From contig NZ_CP108046.1 of assembly GCF_041435115.1 (NCBI RefSeq), positions 5,518,001 to 5,582,000 of the forward strand: DNA of 64,000 bases. The letters run 5' to 3'. The position numbers and the translations under genes were made by a program. The notes under the pieces were generated by a model. The model made no database searches, was not told the DNA's origin, and saw only the letters and a list, made by a program, of their open reading frames with translations. Origin of the DNA: Streptomyces sp. NBC_00289. GTDB lineage: Bacteria > Actinomycetota > Actinomycetes > Streptomycetales > Streptomycetaceae. Of the stretch, positions 33,909 to 42,977 are shown piece after piece. Numbering within the stretch: position 1 is the first letter of the stretch; every line of letters starts with the position of its first letter.

Positions 33909-35471
33909 TCAGACCACCGGTTCCGGCAGTGGTGCGTCCGTGGGGGCGCCGTGCCTCGGGGCCTTCACCGTGACCATCAGTCCCGCGACCAGGCCCGCCA
34001 GCAGCATGATGCCGGCGGCCCACCAGATGGCCACCGTGTAGCCGTGCACGACGCCCTCCTGCACGATCCGGGCCTTCTGCGCCGGGTTGTGCAGGTGGGC
34101 GGTGACGTAGGCGGCGCTGCTGGTCGTGGCGATCGTGTTGAGCAGGGCCGTGCCGATCGAACCGCCCACCTGCTGCGAGGTGTTGACGGTGGCGGAGGTC
34201 ACGCCGGAGTCCTGCGGTGCGACGCCCGCGGTCGCGGTGGCGAAGACCGGCATGAACGTCAGGCCCATGCCCAGGCCCATCAGGAGCAGCGCGGGCAGGA
34301 TCTCCGTCGCGTACGAGGAGTCCACCGTCATCTGCGTGAGGATCACCATGCCGCCGGAGGCCAGGATCATGCCCGGGACCATGAGCATGCGGGGCGGTAC
34401 CCGGTTCATCAGCCGGGCGGAGATCTGCGTGGAGCCGACGATGATCGCGACCGTGAGGGGCAGGAAGGCCAGGCCCGTCCGCACCGGCGAGTAGCCGAGG
34501 ACGACCTGGAGGTAGTAGGTCATGAACAGGAACAGGCCGAACATGCCGATCACGGCGAGCCCCATGGTCAGGAAGCAGCCGGCGCGGTTGCGGTCCTTGA
34601 CGATGTGCAGGGGCAGCAGCGGCTGCGGCGCCCGGTTCTGCCACCACACGAACGCCACGAGCAGGGCGACCCCGGCCGCGAACAGGCCCAGCACCGCCGG
34701 GTCCGTCCAGCCGCGCGGCTGGGCCTCGCTGAAGCCGTAGACGATCGCGACGAGGCCGCCGCAGCCCATCACGGCGCCGGGTACGTCGAGTCGGGCGCCC
34801 GCGCGTCCGGGACGGTCGTGGAGCAGGACGAGGGCGCCGATGACCGCGCCGATCGCGATGGGCACGTTGGCGTACAGGCACCAGCGCCAGTTCAGGTACT
34901 CGGTGAGCAGACCGCCGACGATGAAGCCGATCGCGGAGCCGCTGCCCGCGAGGGCGCCGTAGATACCGAAGGCCTTGCCGCGTTCCTGGGGGTCGGTGAA
35001 GGTCGTCGTCAGCAGGGACAGGGCGGAGGGCGCCAGAAGGGCGGCGAAGGCGCCCTGAAGAGCACGGGCGCCGAAGAGCATGCCCGAGCCGGTGGCCGCG
35101 CCGCCGAGCGCGGAGGCGGCGGCGAAACCGATCAGGCCGATGACGAAGGTGCGTTTGCGGCCGACCAGGTCGGCGATGCGACCGCCGAGCAGGAGCAGGC
35201 CGCCGAAGGCGAGGGTGTACGCGGTGATCACCCATTGCCGGTTGGCGTCGGACATGCCGAGGTCGCTCTGCGCGGAGGGGAGCGCGATGTTCACGATCGT
35301 CGCGTCCAGCACGACCATCAGCTGTGCGAGGGCGATGACCACCAGGCCCCACCAGCGGCGCGGGTCGGCGTCCGCGGTGGCGGCCGGTTCGCCTGTCGGG
35401 GCGACGCTCATCAGGTCAGAAGACCACGGATCGGGAGGTGTCGCATCCCCTGTCGGCCTGTTCCTGGTCAT
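33909..35471 (-). CDS. MFS multidrug exporter, DHA2 (EmrB/QacA) family
   Basis: A 520-residue transporter with 14 hydrophobic helices. Helix 1 has MVVLDATIVNIALPSAQ, the DHA2 motif, at about 55-71. Motif A LLGGRIADLVGRKRTF is near 100, and motif C-like ALAGSGSAIGFIVGGLL is near 170. It is predicted to export drugs or metabolites using the proton gradient. ATG 35471 overlaps the stop of the upstream quinone oxidoreductase gene by four bases, so both proteins are made from one message and may handle the same redox-active compounds. A second in-frame ATG at 35411 is possible. Confidence 0.9.
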   Translation of the reverse strand: MTRNRPTGDATPPDPWSSDLMSVAPTGEPAATADADPRRWWGLVVIALAQLMVVLDATIVNIALPSAQSDLGMSDANRQWVITAYTLAFGGLLLLGGRIADLVGRKRTFVIGLIGFAAASALGGAATGSGMLFGARALQGAFAALLAPSALSLLTTTFTDPQERGKAFGIYGALAGSGSAIGFIVGGLLTEYLNWRWCLYANVPIAIGAVIGALVLLHDRPGRAGARLDVPGAVMGCGGLVAIVYGFSEAQPRGWTDPAVLGLFAAGVALLVAFVWWQNRAPQPLLPLHIVKDRNRAGCFLTMGLAVIGMFGLFLFMTYYLQVVLGYSPVRTGLAFLPLTVAIIVGSTQISARLMNRVPPRMLMVPGMILASGGMVILTQMTVDSSYATEILPALLLMGLGMGLTFMPVFATATAGVAPQDSGVTSATVNTSQQVGGSIGTALLNTIATTSSAAYVTAHLHNPAQKARIVQEGVVHGYTVAIWWAAGIMLLAGLVAGLMVTVKAPRHGAPTDAPLPEPVV

Positions 35472-36448
35472 GGCTCCAGTACCACCTTTCCGGTCGTTCC
35501 GCGGTTCTCCAGCGCCCGGTGCGCGGCCGCCGCCTCCGCGAGCGGAAAGCGCTGCACGGCCGGTGTCAGCCGGCCCTCGGCGGCCTCGGTGAGGGCGCGC
35601 GACTCCAGGGTGCGCAGCGGGTCGGGGCCGCCGGCCTTCCGCAGCATCACGGGGCCCAGGACGGATTCCGACACGCCCTCGACGAAGTGGCCACGACCGC
35701 CTCTGACGCCCTCGGCCGACCAGCCGAACACGAGGTGCCGGCCGCCGGGTCCGAGCAGGGCGACGGCCTCCCGGGCGACGGCGCCGCCGACGCCGTCGAA
35801 GACGACGGTGGCACAGCGCCCGCCCAGGTGGGCGCGGACCTTGTCCGGCCAGGCGGGGTCCTTGTAGTCGACGGCGAGATCGGCGCCCGCCGCCTCGACC
35901 AGGGCCGTCTTGGCCGGGCCGCCCGCCAGGCCGACGACGGTGGCGCCGGCGTTCCGGGCGTACTGCACCAGCAGGGTGCCGATGCCGCCGGCCGCCGCCG
36001 GGATCACGGCGACCGAGTCGGGGCCGAGCTCCGCGAACTGGAGGATGCCCAGTGCCGTACGGCCCGTGCCGATCATGGCGACGGCCTGGGCGGCGTCCAG
36101 GTTCGGGGGAATCTCGTGGACGCGCCCGAGATCGGTGACGGCCAGTTCGGCGTAGCCGCCGGGGACGGTGCCCAGGTGGGCGACCACGCGCCTGCCGAGC
36201 CACCGCCCGGCCACGTCCGCGCCGAGCGACTCGACCGTGCCCGCGACCTCCCGGCCGGGGACGGTGGGCAGGACCGGCGGCTCGGGCAGCGGGCCCCGCT
36301 CGCCCTCGCGCAGGGCGGTGTCCAGGAGGTGTACTCCCGCGGCTTCGACGGCGATACGGACCTGGCCCGGCCCGGGGAGGGGGGCCTCGACCTCCTCGTA
36401 GGCGAGGTTCTCGGCGGGCCCGAAGGCGTGCAGGCGGATGGCGCGCAT
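35468..36448 (-). CDS. Zinc-free NADPH:quinone oxidoreductase (MDR family)
   Basis: A 326-residue medium-chain dehydrogenase. It has MRAIRLHAFGPAENLAYEEV at the start, PGREVAGTVESLG near 75, the NADPH motif AAAGGIGTLLVQYARNAGATVVG near 150, and VFDGVGG near 218. The cysteine ligands of zinc alcohol dehydrogenases are absent, so a quinone or enone reductase is likely. ATG 36448 has GGGGGAA upstream. The gene overlaps and precedes the DHA2 exporter. Confidence 0.9.
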   Translation of the reverse strand: MRAIRLHAFGPAENLAYEEVEAPLPGPGQVRIAVEAAGVHLLDTALREGERGPLPEPPVLPTVPGREVAGTVESLGADVAGRWLGRRVVAHLGTVPGGYAELAVTDLGRVHEIPPNLDAAQAVAMIGTGRTALGILQFAELGPDSVAVIPAAAGGIGTLLVQYARNAGATVVGLAGGPAKTALVEAAGADLAVDYKDPAWPDKVRAHLGGRCATVVFDGVGGAVAREAVALLGPGGRHLVFGWSAEGVRGGRGHFVEGVSESVLGPVMLRKAGGPDPLRTLESRALTEAAEGRLTPAVQRFPLAEAAAAHRALENRGTTGKVVLEP

Positions 36449-36502
36449 GTGGGTTCCCCCATCGGAAGGCGGCACGGTTGCCGGGTGCCCCACTGTCCGA
36501 CC

Positions 36503-37663
36503 TCAAGCTTCCTTCAGGTCAAGGGAGCGCCGGCCGAGTGCCAGCGAGACGGCGGTGAGGGCGCTGTTGAAGGAGACCTCGGACAGCACACCGGGGGCGG
36601 CGACCTGGTCGCCCGCGAGGTACACGCCGTCGCCGCGGTCCACGGACGGCCGGTCGCGCCAACTGGTGCCGGGCAGGTCGACGGCGCCCGTACGGCCGCT
36701 CGCGACGGCCTCGCGCCGCCAGGTGAGCCGGGAACGCCAGCCCTCGAAGGCGAGGTCGAGGAGCTGCTCGGCGCGGGCGGTGCCGTCGGCCTTCGCCTCG
36801 TGCGGGGCGATCGGGATCTGCCCCTGCACGAGCTGCTCGCCGGCCGGGGCCAGGGTGCGGTCCTGGGCGGTGAACCGCTCGATCCAGCCGGGCGAGTCCA
36901 GGTCCGAGACGGCGAACGCGTCCCCCCGGCGGGTCCGTAGGGCGAGGTCGACGAGGACCGTACGACCGCTGGTCCAGGTCAGCGAGTCGTCCCCGAGGAG
37001 GCGGCGCGCGGCGTCGAGGGAGGTGGCGACGACGACGGGGGTGTCGGTCGGGAGGGTGTCGACGCGGGAGAGGGTCTCCATGCGGACCCCGAGGTTCCAG
37101 GCGCGGGCGGCCATCCGGTCGATGACACTCGCCCAGCCGCCGCGCGGATAGTGCGCCTCGGGCGGAAGTTTCGTCGCGCGACGCAGCCGCTCCTGCACGA
37201 AGGCGGCGGACAGGGCGCCCGGGTCGTGGTGGAAGACGGCCACGGCGGAGTAGTGGGCGGCGGCACGGGCGGCCTCCTCCCCGGCCTGCCGGGTGGCCCA
37301 GGACAGGAAGTCGACGTCCACGGGCGCCTGTCGGGCGCCTCGGCGGAGCAGCTTCAGCAGGGCGAACGGCGGGGTGCGGCGCAGCACCCCGTGGTGCCGG
37401 AGCCGGAGCCGGGCCGCCTCCATGGGTGGGATCGGTGCGAGCGGCCCGATGAGGTCGCGCTGCTTGAGCCAGGCCCAGTGCGGGCCCGCACTGTAGAGGG
37501 CGTGCGGTCCCTCGTTCGTCCGGTACGGGCCCTCGGCGGTCCGTGCTCGCCCGCCGAGGGTGTGGTGGGCTTCGAACACGGTGACCTTGGCGCCCGCCTC
37601 GGCGGCGGTGACGGCCGCGGTGAGGCCGGCGAAGCCGCCGCCGATGACGGTGATGCGGAGCAT
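36503..37663 (-). CDS. FAD/NAD(P)-binding amine oxidase-like protein
   Basis: A 386-residue protein with N-terminal ITVIGGGFAGLTAAVTAAEAG and FEAHHTLGGRART (residues 4-44), the FAD motifs of the phytoene-desaturase/protoporphyrinogen-oxidase superfamily. C-terminal GVYLAGDQVAAPGVLSEVSF closes the flavin site. There is no second membrane or carotenoid gene nearby, so the substrate is unknown. ATG 37663 is directly before the first beta strand, as in relatives. It lies upstream of the quinone oxidoreductase by 54 bp on the same strand. Confidence 0.85.
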   Translation of the reverse strand: MLRITVIGGGFAGLTAAVTAAEAGAKVTVFEAHHTLGGRARTAEGPYRTNEGPHALYSAGPHWAWLKQRDLIGPLAPIPPMEAARLRLRHHGVLRRTPPFALLKLLRRGARQAPVDVDFLSWATRQAGEEAARAAAHYSAVAVFHHDPGALSAAFVQERLRRATKLPPEAHYPRGGWASVIDRMAARAWNLGVRMETLSRVDTLPTDTPVVVATSLDAARRLLGDDSLTWTSGRTVLVDLALRTRRGDAFAVSDLDSPGWIERFTAQDRTLAPAGEQLVQGQIPIAPHEAKADGTARAEQLLDLAFEGWRSRLTWRREAVASGRTGAVDLPGTSWRDRPSVDRGDGVYLAGDQVAAPGVLSEVSFNSALTAVSLALGRRSLDLKEA

Positions 37664-37797
37664 GGCTTGGGGTCTCCCTCGGTTGGGGGTCGCCTTTCGC
37701 TGACGCCCATAGGACGAGTCGACGGGCCCGGAATGTGACATCGCCACTGTTCGCGCAGGTCAGGCGGACTGTCAGTGGCGGAGTGCAGGATGGGGGC

Positions 37798-38511
37798 ATG
37801 GCGAGGAGAGCGGTGGGCGGGCGCGGTGCGGCCGGCGCGACGGGTGGGCGGGGCGCGGCCGGTGTGAAGGGCGCGAGGCGTCCGGAGCTTCGGCTGCCTC
37901 CGCTGGAGCCCTACGGCGGCGGCGAGTTGGAGCCGGACGGAGACTACGACGGGCTGGAGTTCCGTGAGGTGGACTTCGCCGGACAGGACGGCGGGGGTGC
38001 CCGCTTCATGGACTGCGCGCTGACGGGGTGCGCGCTGGACGAGACCCGGCTGCGCCACGCCCGCTTCCTCGACTCGGTCCTCACCGGAACAAGAGGGGTG
38101 GGCACCGACCTCGCGGAGTCGTCGCTGCGGGACGTCGAGCTGGTCGACGCGCGTCTCGGCGGGGTGCAGTTGCACGGCGCGGTCCTGGAGCGGGTGTGGA
38201 TCCGCGGCGGGAAGATCGACTACCTGAACCTGCGCGGGGCCCGCCTCAAGGACGTCGTCTTCGAGGGCTGTGTCCTGGTCGAGCCGGACTTCGGGGGCGC
38301 GACCCTGGAGCGGGTCGAGTTCGTCGACTGTGCCCTGAAGGGGGCCGACCTCAGCGAGGCGACGCTGACGGACGTCGACCTGCGCGGGGCCGCCGCACTG
38401 GAGATCACGCGGGGAGTGGACCGGCTCGCGGGGGCGGTGATCAGTCCGGCGCAACTGGTCGACCTGGCGGCCGTGTTGGCGGCGGAGCTGGGGATCCGGG
38501 TGGAGGGCTGA
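37798..38511 (+). CDS. Pentapeptide-repeat protein
   Basis: A 237-residue protein. A Gly/Arg-rich N-terminus (about 30 residues) is followed by about 25 degenerate A(D/N)LxX pentapeptides between residues 55 and 205 (DFAGQDGGGARFMDCALTG, LRGARLKDVVFEGC), which form a right-handed quadrilateral beta helix. A short helical tail follows. Some relatives mimic DNA and protect gyrase, but most have no known role. ATG 37798 has AGGATGGGGG in front. It is divergent from the FAD oxidoreductase. Confidence 0.87.
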   Translation: MARRAVGGRGAAGATGGRGAAGVKGARRPELRLPPLEPYGGGELEPDGDYDGLEFREVDFAGQDGGGARFMDCALTGCALDETRLRHARFLDSVLTGTRGVGTDLAESSLRDVELVDARLGGVQLHGAVLERVWIRGGKIDYLNLRGARLKDVVFEGCVLVEPDFGGATLERVEFVDCALKGADLSEATLTDVDLRGAAALEITRGVDRLAGAVISPAQLVDLAAVLAAELGIRVEG

Positions 38512-38563
38512 GGGGGCGCGGGGGCGGGGCGGGCGAGCTGCCCCGGAAGACGGTCGCCCGAGC

Positions 38564-39064
38564 TCACTTCAGCCGGGGAAACCGTGCCTGAAGGGACCAG
38601 ACGGCCGGGTTCTCGCCGAGGTCCTCGTGCAGGTCGACCAGGTCGGCGATCAGGTCGTGCAGGAAGTCGCGGGCCTCGCGGCGTAGTGCGGAGTGCGAGA
38701 AGGTCAGCGGCTTCTCGTCGGCCGGCATCCAGTCGGACTCGATGTCCACCCACCCGAAGCGGCGTTCGAAGAGCATGCGGTCGGTGGACTCGGTGAAGTC
38801 GAGTTCGGCCCGCTGGGGGCGGGAGGCGCGCGAGCCCGCCGGGTCCTGGTCGATCCGCTCCACGATGTCGCACAGTGCCCACGCGAAGTCGAGCACCGGC
38901 ACCCATCCCCAGGCTGTGGACAGCTCCCGGTCCGCCTCGGTGTCGGCGAGGTAGACGTCGCCGCAGAACAGGTCGTGGCGCAGGGTGCGGATGTCCGCGC
39001 GGCGGTAGTCCATCTGCGGTGGGTCCGGGAAGCGGTTGGAGAGGGCGTAGCCGATGTCGAGCAC
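38564..39064 (-). CDS. Conserved hypothetical protein
   Basis: A 166-residue acidic soluble protein from GTG 39064. Features are MLDIGYALSNRFPDPP, DLFCGDVYLADTEADREL, VLDFAWALCDIVERID and a Trp-rich WVDIESDWMP. There is no signal peptide or catalytic motif that I recognise. The codon usage is normal and it looks like a conserved Streptomyces protein, possibly related to immunity-like DUF proteins, but that is a guess. It is divergent from the M1 peptidase, 36 bp apart. Confidence 0.7.
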   Translation of the reverse strand: MLDIGYALSNRFPDPPQMDYRRADIRTLRHDLFCGDVYLADTEADRELSTAWGWVPVLDFAWALCDIVERIDQDPAGSRASRPQRAELDFTESTDRMLFERRFGWVDIESDWMPADEKPLTFSHSALRREARDFLHDLIADLVDLHEDLGENPAVWSLQARFPRLK

Positions 39065-39100
39065 CCGGTGATGGTGTCACGCCCGCCTAGGATCTCTGAC

Positions 39101-40555
39101 GTGTCCCGATCCGTCCGTCTTGTCCCGAGCGCCGCCCCCGCCGTCACCGCCGCCCTCTTCCTCGCCCTCGCCCCCACCGCGTGCAGCGGCGCCGGTGATG
39201 GTGGCGGTGCCGGCGGCGCCGTGGTGCAGGGCACGCCCGGCGGCTCCGGCGTCCGCGACCCGTACTTCCCCAAGGCGGGCAACGGGGGATATGACGTCAC
39301 GCACTACGACCTGGCGCTCGCCTACGACACCGGGCGGCAGCACCTCACCGGCACCGCCGCGCTCACCGCCCGCGCCACCCAGGACCTCTCCGCCTTCGAC
39401 CTCGACCTCCAGGGCCTGAACGTCGAGCAGGTCACCGTCGAGGGCAGGCGGGCCCGCTGGACCCGCACCGGCCAGGAACTGACCGTCCGCCCGCACGACG
39501 GACTAGACCGGGGCCGGACGTTCCGGGTCACGGTCCGCTACTCGGGGGCACCGGAGACGATCACCGACGCCGACGGCTCCGAGGAAGGCTGGGTGCGCAC
39601 GGACGACGGGGCCCTGGCACTCGGTGAGCCCACCGGCTCCATGACCTGGTTCCCCGGCAGCCACCACCCCTCCGACAAGGCGTCGTACGACATCGCCGTC
39701 ACCGTGCCCGAGGGGCTCCAGGCCGTGTCCAACGGGGAGCTGACGAGCCGGAGGACCTCCCGCGGCCGCACGACCTTCCGCTGGCACACCGCGGAACCCA
39801 TGGCGAGTTACGTCGCCACGGTCGCCGTCGGGCGGTACGACATCAGCCGGTCCACCACCCGTGACGGCCTGCCCGTGTACGTCGCCGTCGACCCGCGGCG
39901 GGCGGAGGCGAGCCGGGCCGTGCTCGCCGGACTCCCCGGTATCACGGAGTGGGCGCGGGACACCTTCGGTCCCTACCCCTTCTCCTCCACCGGGGCGATC
40001 GTCGACCGCGCGGACGACATCGGCTACGCCCTGGAGACCCAGAACCGGCCGGTCTTCCCCGACGCCCCCGACACGGAGACCCTCGTCCACGAGATCGCGC
40101 ACCAGTGGTACGGCGACTCGGTCACGCCGAGGACCTGGCGGGACATGTGGCTCAACGAGGGCTTCGCCACGTACGCGGAGTGGCTGTGGCAGGAGGACCA
40201 CGGCGGGGACACGGCCGAGGAGATCTTCACCGCCCTCCACCGGGGCGACTACTACGACAGCCCCGAGTACAACGCGGCCGTCTGGGCGTTTCCGCCCGCC
40301 GAGCCGCCCAGCGCCGCGCGGCTCTCCGACAGCCCCGTCTACGAACGCGGCGCGATGGTCCTGCACAGGATCCGGCAGACGGTCGGCGACGACACCTTCC
40401 GTGCCATCCTCCGGGGCTGGGCCGCCGCCCACCGCCACGGCAACGCGGACACCGCCGACTTCACCGCGTACGTGGAGAAGAAGGCGCCCGGCAAGGACTT
40501 CGGCAGGATCTGGAAGGACTGGCTGTACGGGGACGGCAGGCCGGACACGGTATAG
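39101..40555 (+). CDS. Secreted M1-family zinc metallopeptidase lipoprotein
   Basis: A 484-residue protein from GTG 39101. The signal peptide ends ALAPTAC (lipobox-like, Cys near 28) and is followed by a Gly-rich spacer. The aminopeptidase N fold begins YDVTHYDLALAYDT. The catalytic zinc site HEIAHQWYGD (near residue 330) and WLNEGFATYAEWLWQ supply two His and the third-ligand Glu. It lacks the large C-terminal domain of PepN, as is usual for the short bacterial M1 group. It would trim peptides at the outer cell surface. Confidence 0.9.
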   Translation: MSRSVRLVPSAAPAVTAALFLALAPTACSGAGDGGGAGGAVVQGTPGGSGVRDPYFPKAGNGGYDVTHYDLALAYDTGRQHLTGTAALTARATQDLSAFDLDLQGLNVEQVTVEGRRARWTRTGQELTVRPHDGLDRGRTFRVTVRYSGAPETITDADGSEEGWVRTDDGALALGEPTGSMTWFPGSHHPSDKASYDIAVTVPEGLQAVSNGELTSRRTSRGRTTFRWHTAEPMASYVATVAVGRYDISRSTTRDGLPVYVAVDPRRAEASRAVLAGLPGITEWARDTFGPYPFSSTGAIVDRADDIGYALETQNRPVFPDAPDTETLVHEIAHQWYGDSVTPRTWRDMWLNEGFATYAEWLWQEDHGGDTAEEIFTALHRGDYYDSPEYNAAVWAFPPAEPPSAARLSDSPVYERGAMVLHRIRQTVGDDTFRAILRGWAAAHRHGNADTADFTAYVEKKAPGKDFGRIWKDWLYGDGRPDTV

Positions 40556-40598
40556 GGGACGCCGGGGGGCGGACCGGCTCACACCGGTCAGTCAGTCG

Positions 40599-40705
40599 TT
40601 TCGCTCCGGTCCGCCAGTCGGTTCGCTCCGGTCCGTCAGAGGGTTCGCGCCGGTTGGGCAGAGGCTTCCCACCGGTCCGTCAGCCGTTTCGCTCCGGTCC
40701 GTTCC
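40599..40705. repeat. Five-copy 22-bp tandem repeat
   Basis: TTCGCTCCGGTCCG-type units start at 40599, 40622, 40644, 40666 and 40688 (steps 23, 22, 22, 22). The second and fifth are nearly identical and the middle ones degenerate. The array lies between two convergent genes, and the last copy encodes the ERNGPERNG end of the GNAT-Nudix protein. Confidence 0.75.
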
Positions 40706-41645
40706 GTTCCCACTCGGTGAGCAGCCGTGCCAGGCCGGGCGGCCATACCGGCTCCGGCTCCTCGGCGAGTTCCCGCCGGGTCCACCAGCGGCCGGTGAGG
40801 ATGCCGTCCGCGGCATGGGCGGCGGCGAGGCCGGGGCCGGTGGGCTCGCGGTGGGGGCCGCGGGTGACGTAGATGTGCTCGTGCTGGCGGACGTGGACGT
40901 CGAACCGGCTGAAGTCGTGTTCCCAGGTGCACAGCAGGGGGCCCGGCTCCAGGTCGGTCCAGCCGGTCTCCTCGCGCAGTTCCCGCAGGGCGCCCTCGCG
41001 CGGGGTCTCGCCCTCGTCCAGGCCCCCGCCGGGCAGCGCCCAGTGCACGCCGACCTCGGGGTTCACGTACCGGAAGAGGAAAACCGAGCCGTCGGGGTCG
41101 ACCACGGCGATGCGGGCCGCCGCGCGCGGGACACGCAGCGTCTTGCGCAGCACCGCGCAGGGGCGGCCGAGACGGCGGTCCGGGCGGTGGGCGACGACCT
41201 CGTAGCCGAGGGCGGTCCAGAAGGCGAGGGCCCGGGGATTGTTGTCGAGGACGGCGAGGCGTACGGCGGTGTGACCCGCCGCCCGGAAGCGGTCCTCGAC
41301 GAGGGAGGCCAGCCGCCGTCCGTACCCCCGCCGGTGTGCGCCCGCGTCCACCAACAGCAGCCCGATCCACGGGTCGGGGTCCGCCGGGTCGGGGTGGTGG
41401 GCGAGGGTGATGGCCATCCCGACCAGCTGTCCGGAGCCGCGGGCGAGCAGCACCTCCACGTCCGGGTTCGCCAGTTCGTCGGCCAGCGCCGCCGCGACCT
41501 GCTCCGGCCGGATGTCGTCCGGGTCCGGGAAGTCGCCGCTGAGGGCGTTGAAGTCCCGGTTGGAGGTGTACAGCGCGGTGAGTTCGGTGAGGAGGGGGGC
41601 CGGCAGGTCGTGGTCGGAGGTGAGGGCGAGCGGCTGGAGGATCAC
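40680..41645 (-). CDS. GNAT acetyltransferase fused to Nudix hydrolase
   Basis: A 321-residue two-domain protein. The N-terminal GNAT domain (about 1-155) has DPWIGLLLVDAGAHRRGYGR (acetyl-CoA loop) and AVLDNNPRALAFWTALGYEV. The C-terminal Nudix domain (about 165-310) has a full GX5EX7REUXEEXGU box in LPGGGLDEGETPREGAL plus RELREETGW. The fusion suggests acylation and hydrolysis of a common nucleotide-linked substrate, or simply a moonlighting fusion. GTG 41645 gives MILQPLALTSDHDLP. The last codons run into a 22-bp tandem repeat (WERNGPERNG), so the C-terminus may vary between strains. Confidence 0.86.
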   Translation of the reverse strand: MILQPLALTSDHDLPAPLLTELTALYTSNRDFNALSGDFPDPDDIRPEQVAAALADELANPDVEVLLARGSGQLVGMAITLAHHPDPADPDPWIGLLLVDAGAHRRGYGRRLASLVEDRFRAAGHTAVRLAVLDNNPRALAFWTALGYEVVAHRPDRRLGRPCAVLRKTLRVPRAAARIAVVDPDGSVFLFRYVNPEVGVHWALPGGGLDEGETPREGALRELREETGWTDLEPGPLLCTWEHDFSRFDVHVRQHEHIYVTRGPHREPTGPGLAAAHAADGILTGRWWTRRELAEEPEPVWPPGLARLLTEWERNGPERNG

Positions 41646-41669
41646 GCCCGGCAACCTATCGCGGGGCAC

Positions 41670-41709
41670 GCCGAAGCCCCCGGCCTTTCGGGCGGCCGGG
41701 GGCTTCGGC
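41670..41709 (-). terminator. Terminator after terD
   Basis: GCCGAAGCCCCCGGC (41670-41684) and GCCGGGGGCTTCGGC (41695-41709) are perfect 15-bp arms with a 10-base loop. The hairpin begins 15 bp after the terD stop on the minus strand. Confidence 0.82.
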
Positions 41710-41724
41710 GAAACGGGACGTCCG

Positions 41725-42300
41725 TCAGACGCTGACGCCGAAGTCCTGGGCGATGCCGACCAGGCCCGAGGCGTAGCCCTGGCCGACCGCGCGGAACTTC
41801 CACTCCGCGCCGTTGCGGTACAGCTCGCCGAAGACCATCGCCGTCTCCGTGGCCGCGTCCTCCGACAGGTCGTAGCGGGCGATCTCCGCGCCGCCGGCCT
41901 GGTTGACGATGCGGATGTAGGCGTTGCGGACCTGGCCGAAGTTCTGCGAGCGGTTCTCCGCGTCGTAGATCGAGACCGGGAAGACGATCTTCTCGACGTC
42001 GGCGGGGAGGCCCGCCAGGTTGACGTTGATGGCCTCGTCGTCGCCGGCGCCCTCACCCGTACGGTTGTCACCGGTGTGGACGATGGTCTGGTCCGGGGTC
42101 TGCTTGTTGTTGAAGAAGACGAAGTGACCGTCCGAGTAGACCTTGCCCTGGGGGTTGACCGCGATGGCCGACGCGTCCAGGTCGAAGTCGGTGCCCGTGG
42201 TGGTGCGGACGTCCCAGCCCAGCCCCACGGTGACGGCGGTCAGGCCCGGAGCCTCCTTGGTGAGCGAGACGTTGCCACCCTTGGACAGGCTTACAGCCAT
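41725..42300 (-). CDS. terD: TerD-family calcium-binding stress protein
   Basis: A 191-residue protein of the TerD/TerE fold: [20 protein letters not shown], the Ca-binding acidic loops [10 protein letters not shown] (about 36-45) and [12 protein letters not shown] (about 85-96), then [20 protein letters not shown] near the end. Length and sequence are standard for the family, which is linked with tellurite, phage and oxidative stress and, in Streptomyces, with calcium-dependent differentiation. RBS AGGACTC precedes ATG 42300. It stands alone with its own terminator. Confidence 0.95.
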   Translation of the reverse strand: MAVSLSKGGNVSLTKEAPGLTAVTVGLGWDVRTTTGTDFDLDASAIAVNPQGKVYSDGHFVFFNNKQTPDQTIVHTGDNRTGEGAGDDEAINVNLAGLPADVEKIVFPVSIYDAENRSQNFGQVRNAYIRIVNQAGGAEIARYDLSEDAATETAMVFGELYRNGAEWKFRAVGQGYASGLVGIAQDFGVSV

Positions 42301-42488
42301 GGTTGGGAGTCCTTTCCCTCGTTTTGCGTACGGAAGTACGCCAGTACGGCACGAAGCTACAGCTACCCCTAGGAACGCAGAGAGGGGTACGCAGGGTTCC
42401 AGGTCTCTTTACTTTCTTTACTTTCCTGGCCCCCGGACTTTTTTCGACCGGGATATTCGGGTGACGTGGACCGGACAGAGCCGGGAAC

Positions 42489-42926
42489 ATGGACGTCATG
42501 GCCGGTCCCTATCTCATCCGCGGCTCCGTCTCGCTTCCCGAGGCCGAGCTCATGTGGCGTTTCTCGCGGTCGTCCGGGCCCGGTGGACAGCACGTCAACA
42601 CCAGCGACTCGCAGGTGGAGCTGCGCTTCGACCTCGCGAAGACCGAGGCGCTGCCCGACGTGTGGAAACAGCGGGCGCTGGAGCGGCTGGCCGGGCGACT
42701 CGTCGACGGGGTCGTCACCGTCCGGTCCTCCGAGCACCGATCCCAGTGGCGCAACCGCGAGACCGCCGCCGTACGGCTGACGGCCCTCCTCGCCGAGGCG
42801 ACCGCTCCGCCGCCCAAACCGCGCCGGCCCACCCGCATCCCGCGCGGGATCAACGAACGGCGGCTGCGGGAGAAGAAGCAGCGCTCGGACACCAAGCGCG
42901 GACGCAACGGACGGGACTGGGGATAG
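42489..42926 (+). CDS. arfB: Peptidyl-tRNA hydrolase ArfB (YaeJ), ribosome rescue
   Basis: A 145-residue protein with the catalytic SGPGGQHVNTSDSQV (GGQ near residues 32-34). The basic C-terminal tail (RIPRGINERRLREKKQRSDT) threads into the mRNA channel of stalled ribosomes. It releases nascent peptides from ribosomes lacking a stop codon as a backup to tmRNA. The start is ATG 42489 or ATG 42498. The domain lacks the N-terminal recognition domains of RF1/RF2, as it should. Confidence 0.93.
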   Translation: MDVMAGPYLIRGSVSLPEAELMWRFSRSSGPGGQHVNTSDSQVELRFDLAKTEALPDVWKQRALERLAGRLVDGVVTVRSSEHRSQWRNRETAAVRLTALLAEATAPPPKPRRPTRIPRGINERRLREKKQRSDTKRGRNGRDWG

Positions 42927-42977
42927 CGCCCCGCCCCGTGTCGCCGTCGGCCGCGCCGCCCCACCCCGGCGCACCCC

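Noticed and set aside
35472..36506. Extended 865-residue reading of the MFS transporter
   Set aside because: The upstream part is a frame-shadow of the quinone oxidoreductase. The true start is ATG 35471 overlapping its stop.
37735..37797. N-terminal extension of the pentapeptide protein
   Set aside because: The extra 21 residues have no ribosome site, whereas ATG 37798 has a strong one.
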